A stretch of DNA of 38,939 bases from Helochares maculicollis (taxonomy: Eukaryota; Arthropoda; Insecta; Coleoptera; Hydrophilidae): the NCBI GenBank assembly GCA_033557835.1, contig JAWQRO010000445.1, forward strand, positions 1-38,939, written 5' to 3'. The notes under the pieces were generated by a model. The model was not told the DNA's origin. It did no database searches and saw only the letters and a list, made by a program, of their open reading frames with translations. Positions 32,950 through 38,939 of the stretch are shown here, piece after piece. The first letter of the stretch is position 1. Each line of letters opens with the position of its first letter. Made by a program: the position numbers and the translations under genes.

Positions 32950-33260
32950 ACTTGTATGAATAAGATCACATTATAAAGATCTTAATTCCATTGAGATACT
33001 AATGTGGATTAAATCCCAATTCGAATGATTTCCCAGTGTGAATGAGATACCAATATCAATAGATCTTCTAATCTAAATGATATTTAAAACTTTCAAGCTG
33101 CCGAGTTTTCTCGATTTTATTAAGAAAAGGATTTGCCACTTTAGTTTGCAATATGAACGAGATATTAATATGAATGCAGTTCCAATAGGAATTTGATTGC
33201 ACTCTAAACAAGATGTTACTATAAATGAGACTTCCAATATCAATAAATAACTAAATTTCA
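32950..33260 (+). repeat. Degenerate tandem tract, AATATGAATGAGATTCC type
   Basis: Related words recur every 17-20 bases: GTGAATGAGATACC, AATATCAATAGATCTTCT, AATCTAAATGATATTT, AATATGAACGAGATATT, AATATGAATGCAGTTCC, ATAAATGAGACTTCC and AATATCAATAAATAAC. A stretch at about 33085-33145 interrupts the pattern. Confidence 0.6.
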
Positions 33261-34334
33261 AGATTTGTGTAGTAGATTTTTGTAACTAAATCAGAAAAAT
33301 ATACGTCATAAGTTTTTATTCTAAGTATTTTTTAGAATCATTTCTAATGAGATCTTTCTTTATTTGTTTAAATTTAATTATGTACTTAATATTTTGCTCT
33401 GAAATTTTAATGAACTTTGCACAAAATAGATAAATCAGAAAATAGTATTTTTATCTATATTTACTATGGCTATTTTTCTCTTTAATTTATGTCACAATAA
33501 ACTTTTGTAGTCTCACTAAGCACAGAACATGACTTTCTTTGAATGAAGACTGTCTTTTATAGCTATTAAGATGTTTCAATTCGCTATTCCATCAGTTTGC
33601 TCCGTTCAATTGTGGGAAGCAAATCTATCAAAACGGTTTTTGTACCCAAACTTTACAAAATGTTGTACGGTGGCTGTTGACATATTTAACATCTCTGGTA
33701 ATTTACGCGTCATATAACGTGTGCGATTCGTAAGCAACCTTTCAAGCTAATCGTCATCTGACATGGAGGATCTGCCCAGGCAATCTTTAATCTTAAGATT
33801 TAAATCACTTGCTTAAAATCAACAAACTACTTCCATACAGTCCTAACAGTTACAGGACCATGGGTTATAAACAGCAAAAATCTGGTTTGCTGCTTGTGTC
33901 GTATTTTTGTTTACCTAGGAAAAGAAATAGTGTACAAAAGTGACAACAATTAACTTTTTTGTAACCTGGACTACCTCAGTTCTGCATTTCCGCGTACGTG
34001 TATGCATTACATAGAATTCTTATCCGTTTTATATATTTACATTGATATGTAATTATCGAGTTTACCACATATGTATGACGCAGACGTTAAACTAAAATTA
34101 TCTGCCTTCATGATTTGTATGTCCTTCGACATCTTTTAACGTCTTTATTCCATAATGCATCACAAGTAAGTGAAGCGTATTTCGTTGATAACGGACTACT
34201 ATATTTACCTTTTAAAATTGATAAAAGTAAAAGATTTTAAGATCAGAGTTTTATTTCCTTATCGAAGCAATTGTTTTCATCAGCATATCTAAAATTAAGA
34301 TGACAATGCTAATTGCAAGCCTTCAGTGTAAATA
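33261..34334. other. Unassigned non-coding stretch
   Basis: AT-rich, no open frame above 60 codons, no tandem array and no RNA gene signature. Confidence 0.5.
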
Positions 34335-34447
34335 AGAAGGGGCTCCTCAGATGAAAATTGTACAAAGGTGGCTCCAAGTCAAATAGTTACGAACCGTGGC
34401 TTCCCAAGCCAAGAGTTTCTAACCGTGGCTTCCAAACGAAGGTTTCT
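34335..34447 (+). repeat. Tandem array, about four copies of a 27-29 bp unit
   Basis: The best copies start at 34392 and 34421 (AACCGTGGCTTCC, 29 bases apart). An earlier copy is at 34365 (AAGGTGGCTCCAAG), with a worn one at about 34335 (AAGAAGGGGCTCCTCAG). Each ends in a GTTTCTAA- or GTTACGAA-like sequence. The array lies inside a 71-codon open frame (34358-34573), giving repeated tryptophan or glycine words that look incidental. Confidence 0.75.
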
Positions 34448-34760
34448 AAAACGAAAACATTTTCCAGACAAAAAGAAATCTCACTGACAAGAGGGAAAGC
34501 GGCGCGCATGGAATTTCATAATCGTCCAAGTATTAAGAACGTTAAGAATTTCTTCTTCGGTTGTCTCTTTTAATTTACTACCCACCAATTCTGAGTCTGC
34601 CAATTTAATAAAATTTACAATATACCTTTTTTCTTGGGTGTTCTTTTGTGTAAAGCTCCGCATCTCCAATTGACTTAATTCGAGCGTTCTTAAATCTCAT
34701 TTTGTTTGCCGGAATCCTCAATTGACGGGCCCCGTCTTTTTGCGTTTCTATTCTCACATT
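34448..34760. other. Non-coding stretch
   Basis: Open frames on both strands overlap each other here and show no motif. GACGGGCCCCGTC near 34726 is a short GC palindrome. Nothing else seen. Confidence 0.45.
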
Positions 34761-34938
34761 TCTTTTTTATTATTCTTTATTTTCGAAGAGTGTGTACTCC
34801 TACATGCTACATATAAAGGAGGGTCATTGATCTTGACCATTCCCATTGCTAAGACTCATTGAAGTCCTCACGAGGTCTGCCATATACAGAAGCCGGATTC
34901 GAACCGCGATTGGCAAGGACGCGCGATCCGACCCAGCC
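34761..34938 (-). repeat. tRNA-derived SINE-like element
   Basis: On the minus strand 34905-34895 reads GGTTCGAATCC, an exact match to the RNA polymerase III B box. Before it lies GGCTGGGTCGGATCGCGCG, which may be a worn A box, though its distance to the B box (about 15 bases) is shorter than in a tRNA. After it comes a non-tRNA body of about 110 bases and then an A-rich tail (AAAATAAAGAATAATAAAAA) ending near 34761. That order is the usual SINE layout. No target-site duplication was found, and the sequence cannot fold as a full tRNA. An alternative is a decayed tRNA pseudogene. Confidence 0.5.
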
Positions 34939-36114
34939 TGCATTTATAATTTTGATGACATATTTATGGGCGTTACGCGAATGTTCGGAGTGAAAACAAA
35001 TGAAGTGTAGCCGAAGCCTTTGTTTAATCATTATTCAATTAATAATAAATTGTACAAAATGTCCCGTTCCCTTTACGAATGATTTATGCGGCTTAACCAG
35101 ATTAAATAATAATCACATTTTATTACATTACAAAAGACCAAATTGAATCTCGAGTCAAATTTAATGGAATAATACTATAATTGATATTGTCGCACAAAAT
35201 GCGTGATTATGTGGGTGACCCCTCAACCCCGTGTATTTCCGGTTAAATATTTTCGAGATTTATCTCATCGCATCCCACCACAGTCGGCGATATAAAAAGG
35301 TCTAAAGACGATCTAGGCTCCTAATCAAAGTAATTTGTATTCCACAACTACACCACTACTCGTTTTCATTTGGTCCAATATCAACGTATCTACGTTTCCA
35401 GAATATAATTTTGTAATTCTTATGATTCTAGTGAAATTACGAGACGACGCCACCGCGACTCATGATCGTCTTGATAAATAAATCTTGCATTTTTTATTTC
35501 CGGGATTTGCGACTCTCAGATTTGGTTTTTCGACCCGTGCATATATTGCATATACCTTGCACATTTGGCTGCAAATGCTAGCGGTTCGGCATCTTTGCAG
35601 CTCTGCCGAAGCTCCACCGTAACACCACCTAAGTGTTTTAACTAATACCTTGGGAGCACCGTGGATAATTCAGATTATACCGTTATTGTAGCTCGCTTTT
35701 GTTTAAACTTGTTTGTCTACAACATAAATGCACCACTTAATCTATGTTTATTAGGATCTAGATACATTAAACTTTGTCGTTTGTTATGTACTTAAGTTCA
35801 AGAAACGCAGTTCATACGCCCGCTTATATCCATACATGTCATGACTCGCATAAAGTTCCACGAGGTGAGATAACCCCGAAAGCGCGGAAACAGCAATTTG
35901 CCTTACACGGTCGAAAGATACAGTTCATAGTTACATAAATACATTAATTATTTCATAGTAAAGAATTTTTCGCTGCTACAAAATATTTGTAACAACAGAC
36001 AAGTCATAAAATGGAAACGCTTTTGCTTCCCTTCCGAAGAATTATTGTAAGTTGGGAAGTTAACATGCTTTAAAATCTTAAACTTAACTGTTTTGTCTTT
36101 ATATTATTTTGCAA
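34939..36114. other. Unique non-coding DNA
   Basis: GATATAAAAAGG at 35289-35300 is a good TATA-box match, with TCAAAGT about 33 bases downstream, but no open frame follows. The part from about 35200 to 35960 is less AT-rich and not repetitive. Nothing is proven here. Confidence 0.4.
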
Positions 36115-36190
36115 TTATAGTTTTAAAGCGTGTTCATTCTCTAAAGTATTTATTTAGTCCATCCCCACTCTGCGATTAACCGACGCCTTT
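36115..36190 (+). repeat. Partial copy of the GCGAAGCGAGC repeat family
   Basis: TTTTAAAGCGTGTTCATTCT near 36121 matches GGTTTAAAGCGTGCTTATTC near 16444. CATCCCCACTCTGCGA at 36162 matches CATCCCCACTCTGCCA at 20357. This copy lacks the GCGAAGCGAGC word itself. Confidence 0.5.
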
Positions 36191-37299
36191 TTTGGTGTTT
36201 GATGACTTTTCAACTTTATATCGTTATGCTGTGGTACCTTGTAAATTAAATTGCAGAAAATGTAATCATAGAAAATTAGTTACATTTAGTCTATTATTTA
36301 TAATTATTGAACCAATTAATCGTTTATTTTTAGTGACTGTAAAACGAACAATGACAGCTGAAATTGGTCCGTAACCTTCAAAACATGGTTCAGTTCTTGG
36401 ACTCTCATGGTTGTATTTTTACGTCCTGTGTATTTGAAAAGTTTCATATCATAGGAGATTCAGATTACATGAAGAGGCCAGAGATATTACTTACAGTCCA
36501 TTGTTTTTGATTCGGGACCCATTCAATGAGGAAAATTTGAAATATATAGGAATTGGAACGCTGCACCCCATTGCTTAACAATTGGGACATATTTTTAAAA
36601 AAATGCAATTAGGGCTTAAGAAATACTTTCATTGTTTCACCAATGATAACTAAATTAAAAAAAAAAACAGTAGGAATACATCAAGTATGAAAGTTTCGTT
36701 TACTGGGGTGGGAGGGTGCCCAATAGGTAATAAGTATTACAAAAGAGGCTCATGACAAAGTCCTTGCAAAGTCAAAATTCATTTAGAATCAGCAAACTTC
36801 ACTTATTCAAGATCAGCACGCTTCGCTCGCTCAGCCTTTGTAAAATGAAGATGCGATAAGGCACTTTACTTCTCTATCAGCAATTGCTGTCTATTTAAAA
36901 CTTATTCGTTGTTCGCGAAAATTTATTGAATAGATTTTAACTACATTTCGTGGTTGATCGTGCCCAGATCTAAATAAAAATGAGGAAATTGCGAAAATGT
37001 TCACGACTAATTATTTCATTGTTAACTCCAAGGATAAAGGATCTTTAAAAAAGTTATTGATTTTTATGTGAAGCGCTTTTACTCACCAAACATTATTGTA
37101 AAATGAATATCAGCCAACATAATTTAAAAATAATAAAAAACATTTTATGCAAAACACGTATCTAAAAAACATACTTATGGGTACTTGGTGTTAGAGAGCT
37201 ATTTATATGGAACTAAACAATTAAAATATTACCGTTTTGTTAAAATTTATTTTTTATTTGTTAGATGCAGGCATTTTTTATTAAGGAATGCGAAAAAAA
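36191..37299. other. Non-coding stretch
   Basis: CACGCTTCGCTCGCTCAGCC near 36817 is a minus-sense fragment of the dispersed GCGAAGCGAGC family. A poly(A) run lies near 36657-36668. A 60-codon open frame at 36192-36374 has no recognisable domain. Confidence 0.45.
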
Positions 37300-38939
37300 A
37301 ATTCCATCAAAATCGCAAAATTCAATAGCAATAGTTACGCTGGCTGAGCCTGCCTGTCAAGTCGAGGCAATCGAAGCGAAGCAAACTCAAATTATGTGAT
37401 CGGAAAACTTGCTCAGTCGCCGCGATCAACCAAAATAATCAAACTGCCGCGGAAGTGAATAATCGACCTTCAAAAGCCACCCCCAGCCATACGACTAATC
37501 GTAGCTAAGCGAAGAAAAATCCAGCCGTCATTTTTTCTAAAAACTTTTAAATCACCCGCCTCCTGCGATCCCATAGTTTTTGCCCGAATAAAATCTACAT
37601 CAATATGTGACAAACTACACTCGCGATATCATTTTCTCCGAAACCCTAACTCGAGAGGGTTCTGCTATAAAAAATTGCCTATTGATTACGTTCTCGCCTA
37701 GATTACCTCCCGAGGCCTAAAATCCGGACCACTAAACCCCCATTAGCCGAAACGTCAATCCGAGCGGTCGCGATAGCGAAATCGAATCGCATCGAATAGT
37801 TCTTGTTTACTACAAGTTTGATTTAGAGTGCGAATCTGGCTTTTTTGTTCTGGACATTACCGTAATAATAATTACTGTCAATTTTCGACGAAATTAAAGG
37901 GCGAATTGACAACGGTTGCCATTCGAATATTAGTTTAACGGGAAAGAGATTGGTTTTCGGGCGGAATTTTATTGCTGGCGTTCCGGACATTGGCGTCAGT
38001 CAAATAAAAATTGATCCGTTGTGATATGTTTGTTTCGTTCCAAACCCGGTTTGCCTATCATTCAAAAACGCCAGGAAAATTTCCATTTTTCCAATGCCGC
38101 TGCCGCCCCACGCGGGTCATCCCTGATATCGATGTCGGGACGCGGCGCTTCATGCCGCGACAGGCCGGCTCGCGTTCTCTGAACGTACGAGCCATCTGCA
38201 CCAACGAAAACTTTAACGAAGAAAACGACCAAAAAAAAACGACATTCGTTAATTAAATTAATTTGGTTTTTACACCGCGGCTAATTTTGCTAGTTTGGAA
38301 GTTTCTAATTTGTTTTAATTACGAGTGAATAAAACAAGGATATTATTTGTTTTATTTGGTATTCGCTAATTATTTCCACGAAAGTTCTCCAAACAAATGT
38401 TTGTCTTCCCTCGAATTAATATTTCCATTGAAAGAAACTTTTTAATTGACCTTCCTAATCGAACTCACGCTGAGATTTCGGGCTTTCAACCGAAAAGAAT
38501 TTTCGGTTTGTTAATTAAATATTGATAGTTTCCTAGTTCATTTTGTTCGGCTCAATCCCGCTGTTTACGCGACAGGTGATTGCCGCCCGCCTCTGCACCC
38601 TGCGCCTACGAAAAGCCATCTTTTATTGACTTCACGGTTGATGGATTGATCTACTGGGATTAGCCCCACATTTTCTTGAGAAATTTTCCTAATTTCTAAA
38701 AAAGCATTTTCGAACCAACTCGGAAAATATCTTAAAGTTGATCATTTACATCGTCGATTTACAGGAGAAAACGGGCGGAGCTCGAAAGTTCGAATGAAAA
38801 CGTTGGTTGACTACCTGGGCGGTGGTTTCTATGGTTTCAGCAAACGATTGACCGATTAAATGTTTATCATACGTTAACAATTACCTGCAAATATAACATC
38901 TGAAGCTACTAAAAGTGTTTTATAATAAAACTAACTATA
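37300..38939. other. GC-richer unique DNA, no recognised gene
   Basis: This is the longest stretch without visible tandem repeats and with frequent CpG-containing words (for example CTGCCGCGG near 37443, GCGGTCGCGATAGCG near 37764, GGACGCGGCGC near 38138). An 81-codon open frame (38011-38256, plus) is the most coding-like, but it begins after a stop-rich stretch, has no known motif and ends in a lysine and threonine-rich tail. TTAATTAAATTAATTTG at 38249 and TTAATTAAATATTG at 38511 are homeodomain-type words. It could be cis-regulatory or close to an exon outside the window. Confidence 0.35.

Noticed and set aside
34895..34938. Intact tRNA gene on the minus strand
   Set aside because: The B box is exact, but the distance to any A box is too short and no acceptor, D or anticodon stems can be drawn. 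A SINE-like element fits better.
35289..35330. Core promoter with TATA box and initiator-like TCAAAGT
   Set aside because: No coding sequence or transcript evidence follows; AT-rich DNA yields many TATA matches.
38011..38256. 81-codon open frame near the right end
   Set aside because: No known motif and no clear splice sites. Composition alone can account for it in this GC-richer part.
1..38939. CRISPR arrays, bacterial operons, rRNA, TTAGG telomeric repeats and well-known insect microRNAs
   Set aside because: No spaced identical repeats, no prokaryotic gene layout, no rRNA-like stretches, no TTAGG runs, and no mature sequences of the common insect microRNAs I looked for by eye.

Overview
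The window looks like a gene-poor stretch of an insect nuclear genome: AT-rich, full of stop codons in all frames, with Tc1/mariner transposon remains, AT microsatellites and many degenerate tandem repeats. I could not support any intact protein-coding gene, rRNA or canonical tRNA. The longest open frames (about 120 codons) are pyrimidine-rich or lack recognisable domains and are compatible with chance. A beetle-like or similar genome is possible, but the species cannot be fixed from the sequence. The window is best read as intergenic or intronic DNA.

Layout. 1-2460 is pyrimidine-rich non-coding DNA. 3048-7480 holds four degenerate short-unit tandem tracts, one GC-richer stop-free segment (3514-3798, minus) and the first copy of a dispersed repeat marked by the word GCGAAGCGAGCGAATTC. 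7481-9700 is mostly unique. 9706-10224 has two long TA microsatellites with a perfect TTGACCTAGGTCAA palindrome between them. 10225-15690 is mostly unique. 15690-16510 is repeat-rich, with tandem copies of the dispersed family. 17942-18055 is a clean 6 x 19 bp array. 19423-20335 is a mariner element with intact ends and a large internal deletion, sitting in or beside another copy of the dispersed family (to about 20770). 23020-24275 is a long degenerate 28-bp array, and 26820-27545 is an array with 143-171 bp periods. 29137-29241 is a short CTTGCAGGGAA-type array. 29612-30150 (minus) is a second, older mariner fossil of a different lineage. 32060-34450 has four more short tandem arrays. 34761-34938 (minus) is a tRNA-derived SINE-like element. 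37300-38939 is GC-richer unique DNA with no recognisable gene.

No set of genes works together here. The main content is transposon decay plus an unusual density of short-unit tandem arrays. The best leads are the nested mariner insertion, the second cryptic mariner visible only by reading the minus strand across stop codons, and the GCGAAGCGAGC repeat family.
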